64,000 bases of DNA from Algibacter sp. L3A6 (GCF_009796825.1 NZ_CP047030.1:186001-250000); one strand, 5' to 3'. Shown: positions 1 to 9,324, counted from the first letter of the stretch. Program-made: numbers and translations. The notes: generated by a model from the sequence alone, not told the origin.

Positions 1-1523
1 TTGATTAAAGCATCAACTTCAATTTTAAAATCTTTTAATTGTTTTGCTACAATAGTATTTAAAACCGTCATTGGGTTACCACAGTTTGCAGTAGACCCCA
101 CAGCTCTAAACTCAAATTTATTTCCTGTAAAAGCAAAAGACGATGTTCTGTTTCTATCCGTATTATCAAGTAAAACATCAGGAATTTTACCTATAACATT
201 AAGCTTAAGTTCTGTTTTTTCTTGCGGCGATAATTTTCCTTTTGTAACCCCCTCAAGCTCATCTAAAACCTTAGTAAGTTGCTCGCCAATAAACACCGAC
301 ATAATAGCTGGTGGCGCCTCACTAGCTCCCAAACGATGGTCATTACTTGCCGACGCCACAGAGGCACGCAAAAGTGCTTCATGTTTATAAACCGCTTTAA
401 TAGTATTTATAAAAAAGGTAAGAAACTGTAAATTACTCATTGGTGTTTTTCCTGGCCCCAATAAATTTACTCCAGTATCTGTAGAAAGTGACCAGTTATT
501 ATGCTTTCCAGAACCATTCATTCCCGCAAATGGTTTTTCGTGAAAGAGCACTTTAAAATTATGTCGAGACGCTACACGCCCCATTAAATCCATTAAAAGT
601 GAATTGTGATCTACTGCTAAATTCGCTTCTTCATAAATAGGAGCTAATTCAAATTGATTGGGAGCTACTTCGTTATGCCTTGTTTTCACAGGAATTCCCA
701 AAAGCATACACTCCGTTTCTAGTTCGCGCATAAAATTTAAGGCTCTGTTAGGTATCGATCCAAAATAGTGGTCGTCTAACTGTTGCCCTTTTGCAGCCGA
801 ATGCCCAAGCATAGTACGCCCAGTAAGTGTAATATCTGGACGACTAGCAGCCAACATCTTATCTATTAAAAAATACTCCTGTTCCCAACCGAGAGAACTG
901 GTTACTTTTTTTACATTTTTATCAAAATAGCGACATACAGCCGTAGCCGCAGTATCTACTGCATTTAGTGCGCGTAAAAGAGGTGTTTTAAAATCTAACG
1001 CTTCACCTGTATAAGCCACAAAAATAGTTGGTATACAAAGTGTAGTTTGGTAAATAAAAGCTGGCGATGTAGGATCCCAAGCTGTATAACCACGAGCTTC
1101 AAAAGTGTTTCTAATGCCTCCATTCGGGAAACTAGAAGCATCTGGTTCTTGCTGTACCAATTGGTCCCCACCAAATTTTTCAATAGCCATACCACCACCA
1201 ATAGTTTCAAAAAAAGCATCGTGTTTTTCGGCAGTCGCTCCTGTTAAAGGCTGAAACCAATGCGTGTAATGTGTAACTCCTTTAGATAAAGCCCAATCTT
1301 TCATAGAAGACGATACTTGGTCGGCAATACTCCTGTCTATTTTTTTACCATGACTTATAGCATTCATAACGCCATTAAAAGCATCTTTGGTTAAATATTG
1401 GCGCATGGTGTTTTCGTTAAACACGTTTTTACCAAATAAATCCGATCGTCTTTCCTTTTCCTCAATATGCACAGGTTTATAGGCCAACGATTCTTTTACA
1501 GCATGAAATCTAAGTGTAGACAT
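1..1523 (-). CDS. glnN: Glutamine synthetase type III (GSIII), C-terminal part missing at window edge
   Basis: Translating the minus strand from the ATG at 1521-1523 gives MSTLRFHAVKESLAYKPV and continues open to the window edge for about 507 codons, against roughly 720-730 for the family. GSIII makes glutamine from glutamate, ammonia and ATP in the cytoplasm. Visible family segments are WFQPLTGATAEKHDAF, the Glu-containing LGWEQEYFLID, TRHNEVAPNQFELAP, and FAGMNGSGKHNNWS in the catalytic barrel, then NDHRLGASEAPPAI. It is divergent from the type II enzyme gene at 1844, so the cell has two unrelated glutamine synthetases side by side. Two possible -7 boxes (TATATTTG, minus strand, 1650-1657; TATTTTTG, 1611-1618) lie upstream. 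Identification is firm; the missing part is lost to the window edge, not truncated in the genome. Confidence 0.95.
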   Translation of the reverse strand, partial: MSTLRFHAVKESLAYKPVHIEEKERRSDLFGKNVFNENTMRQYLTKDAFNGVMNAISHGKKIDRSIADQVSSSMKDWALSKGVTHYTHWFQPLTGATAEKHDAFFETIGGGMAIEKFGGDQLVQQEPDASSFPNGGIRNTFEARGYTAWDPTSPAFIYQTTLCIPTIFVAYTGEALDFKTPLLRALNAVDTAATAVCRYFDKNVKKVTSSLGWEQEYFLIDKMLAASRPDITLTGRTMLGHSAAKGQQLDDHYFGSIPNRALNFMRELETECMLLGIPVKTRHNEVAPNQFELAPIYEEANLAVDHNSLLMDLMGRVASRHNFKVLFHEKPFAGMNGSGKHNNWSLSTDTGVNLLGPGKTPMSNLQFLTFFINTIKAVYKHEALLRASVASASNDHRLGASEAPPAIMSVFIGEQLTKVLDELEGVTKGKLSPQEKTELKLNVIGKIPDVLLDNTDRNRTSSFAFTGNKFEFRAVGSTANCGNPMTVLNTIVAKQLKDFKIEVDALI

Positions 1524-1843
1524 TTTCTAAAGCAGTTTTATATTTTCTAATAATTCTTCAATATAACTCATAAAAAATTTAATTCTAAACATCAGTATTA
1601 AACTTTCGGGCAAAAATAGGCACCAAAATCAAGAATTCCGTAAAATCCACAAATATATTATTAACACTTTTTCAGTATTTTCAATAAATAATCAACTTTT
1701 TTTAAAATAATCCTCAAAAAAGTAGGGTATAAATAAAAACAAGTCACCTCTTTGTTAAAACACCCCTAATAAATTCGTAGTAAAAACTTAAAAATATATA
1801 TTTGTGATATTATTATCAATATTTCAATTATAAAATATTCATT
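1524..1843. promoter_or_regulatory. Divergent promoter region between the two glutamine synthetase genes
   Basis: This 320-bp AT-rich gap separates two divergent nitrogen-assimilation genes. Bacteroidota -7-like boxes are visible for both directions: TATATTTG at 1797-1804 on the plus strand, about 40 bp before the type II start, and TATATTTG on the minus strand at 1650-1657. I see no convincing -33 TTG at the usual spacing and no clear palindromic operator. Shared nitrogen control is inferred from the arrangement only. Confidence 0.5.
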
Positions 1844-2866
1844 ATGGCAAAAATTAAATTAGAATACCTTTGGTTAGATGGTTACCACCCTACTCAAAAC
1901 TTAAGAAGTAAAACTAAAGTTGAAGAGCATGAAGACTTCAAAGGTACATTAGAAGAAATAGGAAATTGGTCTTTTGATGGATCGTCTACTAGACAAGCAG
2001 AAGGCGGATCGTCAGACTGTTTATTAGTTCCTGTTGCAATCTACCCAGATCCAGATCGTATCAACGGTTATTTAGTTATGACTGAAGTTATGAATGCTGA
2101 TGGAACGCCACACGTATCTAATGGTAGAGCTACTATTGATGATGATGATAATGATTTCTGGTTCGGTTTCGAGCAAGAGTATTTCATTATGGATAATAAA
2201 ACACAATTACCTTTAGGTTTCCCTGTAGGTGGTTATCCTGCTCCACAAGGTATGTATTACTGCTCTGTTGGTGGTAAAAACACACACGGTAGAGATTTCG
2301 TTGAAGAGCATGCAGATTTATGTATCGCAGCAGGTTTAAACTTCGAAGGTATTAACCAAGAGGTTGCTTCAGGACAATGGGAGTACCAATTATTCGCAAA
2401 AGGCGCTAAATTAGCTGGTGACGAACTTTGGATTTCAAGATATTTATTAGATCGTTTAACAGAAAAATATGGTTACTACATCGAGTACCACCCAAAACCA
2501 TTAGGTAAAGATATGGATTGGAATGGTTCTGGTATGCACGCAAACTTCTCAAACAATGTTTTAAGAACATGTGGAGACAAAGAAGTTTACGCAGCAATTT
2601 GCGAGGCTTTCCGCCCAGTAGTAAAAGAACACATTGCTGTTTACGGTGAGTTTAACGACCAACGTTTAACAGGTTTACACGAAACTGCAGCTATTACAGA
2701 TTTCTCTTGGGGAATTTCAGATAGAGGTGCGTCAATCCGTATTCCTTTAATCGCAGTAGAAAAAGGTTGGAAAGGCTGGTTAGAAGACAGACGTCCTGCT
2801 TCAAACGCTGATCCATACAAAATTGCAGCAAGAATTGTGAAAACAGTTAAATCTGCAAAAGTATAA
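1844..2866 (+). CDS. Glutamine synthetase, type II (eukaryotic-like)
   Basis: This 340-residue protein is a glutamine synthetase with an N-terminal beta-grasp domain and C-terminal catalytic domain. The length and the start MAKIKLEYLWLDGY fit the short GSII class, not the ~470-residue GSI. Visible motifs are NWSFDGSSTRQAEGGSSD (substrate loop), FGFEQEYFIMD (metal-binding Glu), GINQEVASGQWEYQ, GSGMHANFS and the arginine-containing SIRIPLIAVEKGWKG near the end. It is divergent from the type III gene and is followed by its own terminator hairpin. Flavobacteria often carry both classes. Which one is used at low or high ammonia cannot be read from sequence. Confidence 0.95.
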   Translation: MAKIKLEYLWLDGYHPTQNLRSKTKVEEHEDFKGTLEEIGNWSFDGSSTRQAEGGSSDCLLVPVAIYPDPDRINGYLVMTEVMNADGTPHVSNGRATIDDDDNDFWFGFEQEYFIMDNKTQLPLGFPVGGYPAPQGMYYCSVGGKNTHGRDFVEEHADLCIAAGLNFEGINQEVASGQWEYQLFAKGAKLAGDELWISRYLLDRLTEKYGYYIEYHPKPLGKDMDWNGSGMHANFSNNVLRTCGDKEVYAAICEAFRPVVKEHIAVYGEFNDQRLTGLHETAAITDFSWGISDRGASIRIPLIAVEKGWKGWLEDRRPASNADPYKIAARIVKTVKSAKV

Positions 2867-2897
2867 TTCACATAGCATAACATTTTGTTCATAATAT

Positions 2898-2925
2898 AAG
2901 CGCTAACATTTATTTGTTAGCGCTT
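2898..2925 (+). terminator. Intrinsic terminator after the type II glutamine synthetase
   Basis: An 11-bp perfect stem, AAGCGCTAACA paired with TGTTAGCGCTT, has a 6-nt loop and is followed by TTATTTTA. It begins 32 nt after the stop codon. Confidence 0.8.
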
Positions 2926-2950
2926 TTATTTTACAAAATATTTAGTTTTC

Positions 2951-3120
2951 GGGCGTTACCCACAGGGTCAGGCTTTCCACTATATCTTTATTTGTGCCAC
3001 AACGGTTTCAAACTACTTACAGCTTAGAGGCTAACACAAAACGTCGGTACTACCTACAACAATAACGCTCGCACAAAAAAGGATGCCGCATCAATCCCTA
3101 ACGCAAACTCCCGCCGAGGT
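2951..3120 (+). repeat. Dispersed structured repeat, copy 1 (long form)
   Basis: The left end reads GGGCGTTACCCACAGGGTCA then GGCTTTCCACTA; the right end reads GGATGCCGCATCAATCCCTA then ACGCAAA. TTTGTGC near 2990 can pair with GCACAAA near 3070, but this copy has about 60 extra bases between the arms. It lies 85 nt downstream of the type II glutamine synthetase in the same orientation, after the terminator. The last ~57 bases are nearly identical to copy 2 near 9366. The rest of the 2867-3417 gap holds only a short hairpin (CAGGATTT/AAATCCTG, 3129-3149) and no gene that I can support. Confidence 0.8.
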
Positions 3121-3417
3121 ATTGAACTCAGGATTTACTTAAAATCCTGTGTGTGTTTTTTAATCTACCAACTCATTCACAGTGTAAACATGCTATCTAA
3201 TCAACTCATTGACAAACCCTAATTTATCTATAGAAGAAATAATAATTAAATTGAAATAATTAAAAGCAAGCTCAATTCTACCCAGAGAAAACGCCGGAGA
3301 TGCCATTAAATTAATGCTTTGTTTTACGCAATTTCACCTTATCAAGATCAAAATATGTTTTTAAAAAAATACCGCATTTTGTTTTCAACTAACAATCTCT
3401 TTATGTAAAATATTCTA

Positions 3418-5385
3418 TTACAAAACTGGCGTAAACTTTACAGTTAGGGAACCTTCAGTGATTGGATGGATAAAATCTACACCTATTCGGTATGCGGGTC
3501 CTCCTTCTCTTAAACGTTCAACTGGAACACGCTCATCAATGATCTTTAAAGTTCCGTCTCCGCTAAAAATTTCTACCTTCAACCTATGATTTCCCTTTTT
3601 TATAATAACGGTATTCGTGTCTACAATTTCATAATCTGATAAGGTCATGATTGCTACTCCAAAATTTCCTGGTTCTGAAAGTAAAAACTCATCGGTTATA
3701 CTAATAACTCCTTTTCCTGATTTATCGTTTTCCATGGTTCTCACCAAATGGTTCAAACTAGATATTTCATAAGCTGCCTTTAGATCCATTACTACCTTAT
3801 CATAACTTTCTGTAAATTCTGTAGCAGTTATTTTACCCTCAAACTTACGCCCTTTGGACTGTAACATATTATTTATTCTAGGAACAGGATGTCCCCAAGA
3901 ACTACGGGCAGGGTTAGTATCTGAAAACGCTCCAGCGGTATAAGATGGAGCACCAATATCACCTGTCATCATATCTTTACCTAATACAATAGTATAAGTA
4001 CCAACATCCATATGGTTATGGTTTTCGCTATTGTGTCCTGCCTTAATAGCAATAGACAAAGGTACTTCTTGAGTACCACGAGATAAAATCATTCCAAACT
4101 GGTCAAAATAAGTATGATTAGGAAGTTTATTTTCAACTTGAACGCTTTCACTTCCATCCATTTCTGCATTCATATATCCCCACTCAATAAGTTGATAAAA
4201 TGCTGGATAAGTATCTGATGTTTTTAGATTTTTATTAACAAGAGGAAATCCTGCACCGTATTTTCTAGCAACCATTCTTTTTGCAAAACCACCATCATAA
4301 GAAATTTTAGTAACACCATCAGCAAATGGTGAAAAAACACCTTCAGCGATTTGATACCTGTAAGGAAAGTTTGCAACGTTCATTAATTTTTTTGGATTAT
4401 CGAACTCAAACAAATTGATAACTCCATTTGTAAAATCATAAATTATTTCTGCCAGATACAAATAATGACCAAATCCGTATCCCCAGTAACCAGCTCCTTC
4501 AGAACAATAACCATCATCTCCAAATCCACTAAGATAATTTTTCATACTATTAATGGCTGTACCTATAGCTTTAAGTCGTTCATTATAATTTTGAGATATA
4601 CTAATGGACACAAAAACAGCTCCACTTGTACAAACTGAATTCCAATTACTTGTTCCTCTATACCAATTTAGATGTGTTTTTATCTCTCCACTAGTTGACT
4701 GTATATAAGCATTAATTATTCTCTTTTGCAGAGTGGTTTTAATTTTCTGTCTAATTTCTGCTGAAAGTTTATCCTGCAAAAGTACTTCTGCTAAAGCTAA
4801 ATCTGAACCAAATCGACGTGAACCTAAATCAATGGCTATACTTTTACCCTCCAACACATCGTTAGATTCGTTATCGTGATTGGGGTGTAACCAAGATTTC
4901 ATATCTAGAATAGCTTTTAAGTAGACTTCAATTTGCGGTAAAAACCGACCTTGATTTTCTATACATTCGGCAAGCATAAAATGCTCCAAACGGGTCATGG
5001 TTCTATAATACCGAGGTTTATAAATTTCACGATTCCCTTGCTTATTGGCCAAACGATAAATAGCATCTGTAATAGGAACTTCAGGCTGAATTTTAAGATC
5101 CAAAAACGCATCTTCAACATATGATTTTCCAGACTCAGTAGCAGCGATACTTTCCCAATAATCTCGATCACCTATAAAAGGAGACAACTGATATTGCTGT
5201 TGAGGAACAACAGCTCGTAACAGATCTAGTTGTTCGTTAGTAGGACCTACTTCATTAACATTTCCCGCATCCAAATAGGTTTTAATATCAAACTTATTCT
5301 CTTTATTTTTTTTTTGCTCCCTTTTACAACTTGAAGCAAAAAGTACCATAGTTAAAAGCAGTAATGTTAATTTAATTTGGTTCAT
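3418..5385 (-). CDS. Heparinase II/III-family polysaccharide lyase lipoprotein
   Basis: This 655-residue protein starts with a lipoprotein signal (LLLLTMVLFASSC, Cys about residue 20), so it is probably anchored in the outer membrane or periplasm. Residues ~100-400 look like the alpha/alpha barrel of heparinase II/III-type lyases, with the family-like stretches NWYRGTSNWNSVCTSG and GDDGYCSEGAGYWGYGFGHY. The C-terminal part is beta-rich and begins with AGHNSENHNHMDVGTY, whose HNHxDxG resembles the metal-binding and catalytic segment of the family. Such enzymes cleave uronic-acid polysaccharides by beta-elimination and leave unsaturated uronyl ends. This fits the neighbouring GH88 remnant, which would process those ends. 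The substrate cannot be told. No SusC/SusD pair is present in the window. Confidence 0.85.
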   Translation of the reverse strand: MNQIKLTLLLLTMVLFASSCKREQKKNKENKFDIKTYLDAGNVNEVGPTNEQLDLLRAVVPQQQYQLSPFIGDRDYWESIAATESGKSYVEDAFLDLKIQPEVPITDAIYRLANKQGNREIYKPRYYRTMTRLEHFMLAECIENQGRFLPQIEVYLKAILDMKSWLHPNHDNESNDVLEGKSIAIDLGSRRFGSDLALAEVLLQDKLSAEIRQKIKTTLQKRIINAYIQSTSGEIKTHLNWYRGTSNWNSVCTSGAVFVSISISQNYNERLKAIGTAINSMKNYLSGFGDDGYCSEGAGYWGYGFGHYLYLAEIIYDFTNGVINLFEFDNPKKLMNVANFPYRYQIAEGVFSPFADGVTKISYDGGFAKRMVARKYGAGFPLVNKNLKTSDTYPAFYQLIEWGYMNAEMDGSESVQVENKLPNHTYFDQFGMILSRGTQEVPLSIAIKAGHNSENHNHMDVGTYTIVLGKDMMTGDIGAPSYTAGAFSDTNPARSSWGHPVPRINNMLQSKGRKFEGKITATEFTESYDKVVMDLKAAYEISSLNHLVRTMENDKSGKGVISITDEFLLSEPGNFGVAIMTLSDYEIVDTNTVIIKKGNHRLKVEIFSGDGTLKIIDERVPVERLREGGPAYRIGVDFIHPITEGSLTVKFTPVL

Positions 5386-5482
5386 GGCTTTACTTAAAAA
5401 ATTCCTGTTTATTTTATTTTTTGAAAGTGATTTTTTTTTAAGGAAAAAACAACTTCCTTTCTAACGCGCTATTAATTAAAAA

Positions 5483-7108
5483 TTATTCAATAGGTATAAA
5501 TTCAATATAATCTAAACCAATTGCTCCACTTTCAATTGACTCAAATCTTATAGTATGACTTTTTGTTTCAGAGCAAAGCAATTCTTTGGTTATAACATAT
5601 CGACCAAAACTTGTACTATTAAATGCAGAATTACCATTTTTATCTACTAGTTCTTTCAAACCAGGTCTCCATCCGTTTGCTTCCATGGCTGCTTCATCTG
5701 GAAACCCAACATCCGTCGTTTTGTTTCTCGGATCCCAAGCCGAGCCTAAAGGAACGCCATCCCAATACGTTTGATAAAGCCCTCTAGCTTTATTACCTCC
5801 GTTACCACATACCGTTACTTCATATTTACCTCTCGGCAATACCGGAGTATCAAACTCAGCCCATTGTCGTTTTGACATACTAAACGTTACCCAATTATAT
5901 GAAGGGTTGTTAGAACTTCGTAAAAACCTTAAATTAGCTTCAGGGTACCATCTTATTCCCGTGTAAGCCGTGCTTGGATAATACTTACCACTTTGTACCA
6001 ATCCTGATTGATATTCTGGTGAATTTACAATTGGATCAAAGATTATATATTTTGGTTTTGGGTTAAATATAGTAAGCATTTTATTTACGGTATGATAAAC
6101 ACCATTTTTAGCAGGAAAGTTACTTTCATCCATAATTAATGAAGTCCAAGTATCGTTTATTCCTGTTTCTGTTTCGTTTATTTTAAGTTCTTTATCTGTT
6201 TTAAACGATTTCCAAGTATTTCGTGATAGTACAGTGCTTACAAAAGCATCATCTGGAAAGTTTCTAGAATACATAAAGTTAAATGTAGCGTGATAGGCTA
6301 TAAATCTATTTAATTCATTATTCGTATTTGTAAAATCGCTATCGTTTGGAGAAATTCGGTTTACCAAATCTTGAAAGGAATTAATCCCTTCTTGAGCATA
6401 AACGGCATCTGATTCTGCTAAAATGGTAAAATTGTTTTTTGAACCAAACTCATTAAAAAAAGGCAAAAACATTTCATTATAACCTGTTTTCTTTAAGGCC
6501 TCTACAAAAATGGAATGTTTACCTGCCTTTTCCATAACTACAGGTATTGGATCTACATAAGGATCTAATACACTCTTTATGCTATGAATAACACCATTAA
6601 CAGCATCTATATCAAATTCCCCTAGACCTGCTGTTCTATTAATTTCGACATTAGCTATACCGCCTCCATTTAAAAAGGATGTAGTAAGAAAATCGCCTGT
6701 ATAAGTTGTATCTAAGATCCTTCCTTCTTCAAAACTACTAGACCTCCTAGTTGTTGGTATGGTGTGGAATTTCACTAATATTTTTAAAAAGGCTATATCT
6801 TCAGTACTATTTAGTTCACTTAGAGATTTCACATTAAATTTTTCCATCAAATAAGTTTCAACAGCCGCATTGGTTGGAACAAAACAAGTATAATTACCAT
6901 AAGAACTTAAAGAATTATAAAATTCTGTTTTTTTGAGAATTTCTACATAGGACGAAAAAGTCTCTGGATTGGACTCTAATGTCTGCACTATATTCATCTT
7001 ATCAGATGTAAAATAGGTGGTATTATCTAACTCGTCATTACATCCTACAATGGCGATTAATATTAGAAAAACACCACCTAGTAAAGCAATAAATTTGTTT
7101 TTTTTCAT
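5483..7108 (-). CDS. Fasciclin (FAS1) domain lipoprotein
   Basis: The 541-residue product has a lipoprotein signal ending ILIAIVGC (Cys about 23). Two tandem FAS1-like domains follow: residues ~35-185, with NYTCFVPTNAAV and GVIHSIKSVLDPY; and ~195-350, with NNFTILAESDAVY and GVYHTVNKMLTIF. The C-terminal ~190 residues form a separate beta-rich domain (RGKYEVTVCGNGGNKARG, HTIRFESIESGAIGLDYIEF) resembling carbohydrate-binding or jelly-roll modules. Such lipoproteins are common in flavobacterial polysaccharide loci as surface binding or adhesion proteins. It sits just upstream of, and co-directional with, the heparinase-type lyase (97-nt gap), so the two are probably co-transcribed. The binding partner is unknown. 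Confidence 0.85.
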   Translation of the reverse strand: MKKNKFIALLGGVFLILIAIVGCNDELDNTTYFTSDKMNIVQTLESNPETFSSYVEILKKTEFYNSLSSYGNYTCFVPTNAAVETYLMEKFNVKSLSELNSTEDIAFLKILVKFHTIPTTRRSSSFEEGRILDTTYTGDFLTTSFLNGGGIANVEINRTAGLGEFDIDAVNGVIHSIKSVLDPYVDPIPVVMEKAGKHSIFVEALKKTGYNEMFLPFFNEFGSKNNFTILAESDAVYAQEGINSFQDLVNRISPNDSDFTNTNNELNRFIAYHATFNFMYSRNFPDDAFVSTVLSRNTWKSFKTDKELKINETETGINDTWTSLIMDESNFPAKNGVYHTVNKMLTIFNPKPKYIIFDPIVNSPEYQSGLVQSGKYYPSTAYTGIRWYPEANLRFLRSSNNPSYNWVTFSMSKRQWAEFDTPVLPRGKYEVTVCGNGGNKARGLYQTYWDGVPLGSAWDPRNKTTDVGFPDEAAMEANGWRPGLKELVDKNGNSAFNSTSFGRYVITKELLCSETKSHTIRFESIESGAIGLDYIEFIPIE

Positions 7109-7254
7109 AGTTTTTTATTTTAGATAGTTTAAATTTTGAAATAAATTAGGATTTAAATTAACATCAGTGAATAAACTGATATTTAAAATGTTGTCTTATG
7201 GATGTTATATTTTTTGCTCCTATAACAAGAAATATAATTATCTAAAACACGAGT

Positions 7255-7700
7255 AAATTACAGTAAGGGATCTACGCCTTTAGCCTCAATAAAATCAGCA
7301 TAACTAATTGATTCTTCTATTTTATATTTTTTGTGGTTATTCCCCCGTAGAATTTAATAACAGTACTTCGTTCGTGTCTTTGCTTAAATAAGTATCAAAA
7401 AAAAAATGCATATCGTTATTCTTGCCGCATATCTTTCTTTTATTTTTCCATACTATAGAAGTTGCTAATTCTAACAATCTGTTATAACTGTTTCAGTAGT
7501 ATCTTTTACCTCGTTTGGTGGGCTAAAGTAAATCTCGTATTCCGGTAAACGCTCTGAAATTTATCAGCGATATTATTGAGGTTTTAAGAAAATCTTCTCT
7601 GCCAATTTCTTTATAAGAAAAAGCAAATCCCTAAAACTCCAAGTTTAGCCATAAGCCCACATAAAACACTAGAAACAAACTTGATAGCCAATACCCAAGT
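7255..7700 (-). pseudogene. Decayed GH88 unsaturated glucuronyl hydrolase (C-terminal remnant)
   Basis: No long reading frame exists here, but reading the minus strand across frames recovers collinear pieces of a GH88-like C-terminus: GFAFSYKEIGREDFLKTS, NIADKF, SERLPEYEIYFSPPNEVKDT, LELATSIVWKNKRK, EVLLLNSTG, and KKYKIEESISYADFIEA before a stop. In intact GH88 enzymes the corresponding order is GFAFAYRET..FLKTA, a PxWDF..P..RD segment, SALLELS, FLLKHSVG and the terminal YADYYFIEAL. At least three or four frameshifts and an in-frame stop separate the pieces, and the N-terminal half is absent. GH88 enzymes act on the unsaturated products of lyases such as the one at 3418-5385. Family assignment rests on remembered motifs. 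Confidence 0.6.
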
Positions 7701-7762
7701 TACAATCTCTTGTTTTATCATCTAATACTCCTAATAATTAAGTGCACATTTATCACCTTATA

Positions 7763-8578
7763 TTATTTTAATAAAATCTTTTTAGCAAATACTGATGCTT
7801 CACCAGTAATCTTAACGATGTAAACGCCTTGATTATAGAAAGGAATTGACACATTACTAAATTGCGCTACAGAGCTATGTAATTGTTTTCCTAAAAGATC
7901 GAATATTTGCACTTTTGCATTTAACTCGCACTTTACAATGTCTATTTTATTTTCTCCTGATATAATTTTTGTTAATGATCTATTTGCAACATCTCTATTA
8001 CTAAGTGGCTCAACATAATTTTTAATTGCTTGAATTGATACAAATGTTTTAATCCATTCAACATCTACTGTAGTTCTTATAGGATCTGTGAGATCACCTG
8101 TATTATCTAAGGCTAATATGATACGCTCTATAGCACCATCATTTAAAGCAGAAGTGGTAAAGTTATCACCGGATATATCAAAGAAAAAAATGTGATCATT
8201 GTTTAAATCAGTATCTGCTTCACCATATGCAATTTTATTTTTATACCATGCACCGGTACCCGCTGTCTTGAGATACATTAATACCCTTGAAGCTGGAGTA
8301 TGCGATAATTTTATAGCCATATAGGGATAGTTATTCTTATCTAGATAAGTCGTTGGGGTTGGCATCTCCATTTGAAAACCATCTGTAGCATCCTCATAAG
8401 TATAAGTCATAACTCCTCCAGAAACTTCCAAAGGGTTAGCATTATTAAATCCCACAAACCCTTCAGCATCCCCATCAGTGTTGAATAAATACTCATAATC
8501 TCCCGATTGTGCATTTAAACCTGCATTCATAAAAAACAATGCTATCAATAACATTGGTAATTGTGTAGTTTTTTTCAT
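7763..8578 (-). CDS. Secreted protein with T9SS type A sorting domain
   Basis: This 271-residue protein has a Sec signal peptide (LLIALFFMNAGLNAQ, cleavage about residue 23). Its middle domain, ~25-180, is beta-rich (FNTDGDAEGFVGFNN at its start, HIFFFDISGDNF, VDVEWIKTFVS) and resembles carbohydrate-binding-like jelly rolls found in polysaccharide loci. The last ~70 residues form a T9SS C-terminal sorting domain (AKVQIFDLLGKQLHSS, NQGVYIVKITGEASVFAKKILLK without the usual Asn-Gly), which would direct export across the outer membrane. It lies in the same orientation as the fasciclin and lyase genes. A gap containing the GH88 remnant separates them. Molecular function is unknown. Confidence 0.8.
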   Translation of the reverse strand: MKKTTQLPMLLIALFFMNAGLNAQSGDYEYLFNTDGDAEGFVGFNNANPLEVSGGVMTYTYEDATDGFQMEMPTPTTYLDKNNYPYMAIKLSHTPASRVLMYLKTAGTGAWYKNKIAYGEADTDLNNDHIFFFDISGDNFTTSALNDGAIERIILALDNTGDLTDPIRTTVDVEWIKTFVSIQAIKNYVEPLSNRDVANRSLTKIISGENKIDIVKCELNAKVQIFDLLGKQLHSSVAQFSNVSIPFYNQGVYIVKITGEASVFAKKILLK

Positions 8579-8937
8579 AATAAATTAGTTTAATAAATAA
8601 TTAAATTTTCTCCATTTTAAGAAGACCAATTATTTTAGTCTTATTTAGTAGTTAACAATATTAAATATTAACATAATAAGAGTATCTGACTTATGATTCA
8701 AACAATCAACATTATAACCCAAAACCAATAAAAACAAGGGTTTGAGACGAGCAAAAACAGATTTCGAGTAATATTTATTTTTTTTAGAGAGGCATTAAAC
8801 ATTTAAAACAAACAAAAAAAATACCACTTAAATCACTAACAATCAACATGATAAAAAAAATAAATTAATCTAAAACTATATATAAATGGAAAAGCATTGT
8901 ACTTAAATTTTTATTATCTTCTTAGTTGTTAAAAAAA

Positions 8938-9312
8938 CGGTTATTGCTTATTCCAGCAAAATAAATACCACTCAAAAAGTTTCTAATATCTATCTGTTAC
9001 TCGTTATTTTCTAACTTTATTTTAGTTAATAATTCACCCATAATGCTATAAATTTCTATACCCGCATCCAAACTATAAGTTATGGTAAACATGTTTTTAA
9101 CAAGATTTGGGTTACCCCTATTAAATCTTGTTAAAAATCACGCACTCCTAAAGTTAATCCTGCATATTTAAGGATATAATCAAGCGAAGCAAAGTTTTTA
9201 ATACATTCTATGTCGTTATAGGTAGTATTAGCTACTCCACTTGTGTTGCCATCATCTAGAAAAAAACAATTCTATTAGTATCGATATAGCTTCTTCCATT
9301 TGTATACATTTG
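8938..9312 (-). pseudogene. Decayed gene for a T9SS-sorted secreted protein
   Basis: Reading the minus strand from about 9312 downwards gives YTNGRSYIDTNRIVFF, then after a shift LDDGNTSGVANTTYNDIECI, KNFASLDYILKYAGLTLGVRDF and a stop. After another shift comes NPNLVKNMFTITYSLDAG then IEIYSIMGELLTKIKLENNE, a TAA stop, and in the same frame QIDIRNFLSGIYFAGISNNR. The tail has the layout of a type A T9SS sorting domain (NPxxxxF.I, then the I.I.D..G strand, then LxxGIYF.) broken by an internal stop. The stretch 8579-8937 holds no coding signal that I can support. The original function is not recoverable. Confidence 0.55.
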
Positions 9313-9324
9313 AATTTTTCTTTT

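Noticed and set aside
995..1247. Open frames overlapping the type III glutamine synthetase
   Set aside because: The minus-strand translation from 1523 gives continuous, motif-rich GSIII across this stretch, so these are shadows.
2951..3120. CRISPR or insertion sequence
   Set aside because: There is no regularly spaced repeat-spacer pattern and no transposase gene; the copies are dispersed single units.
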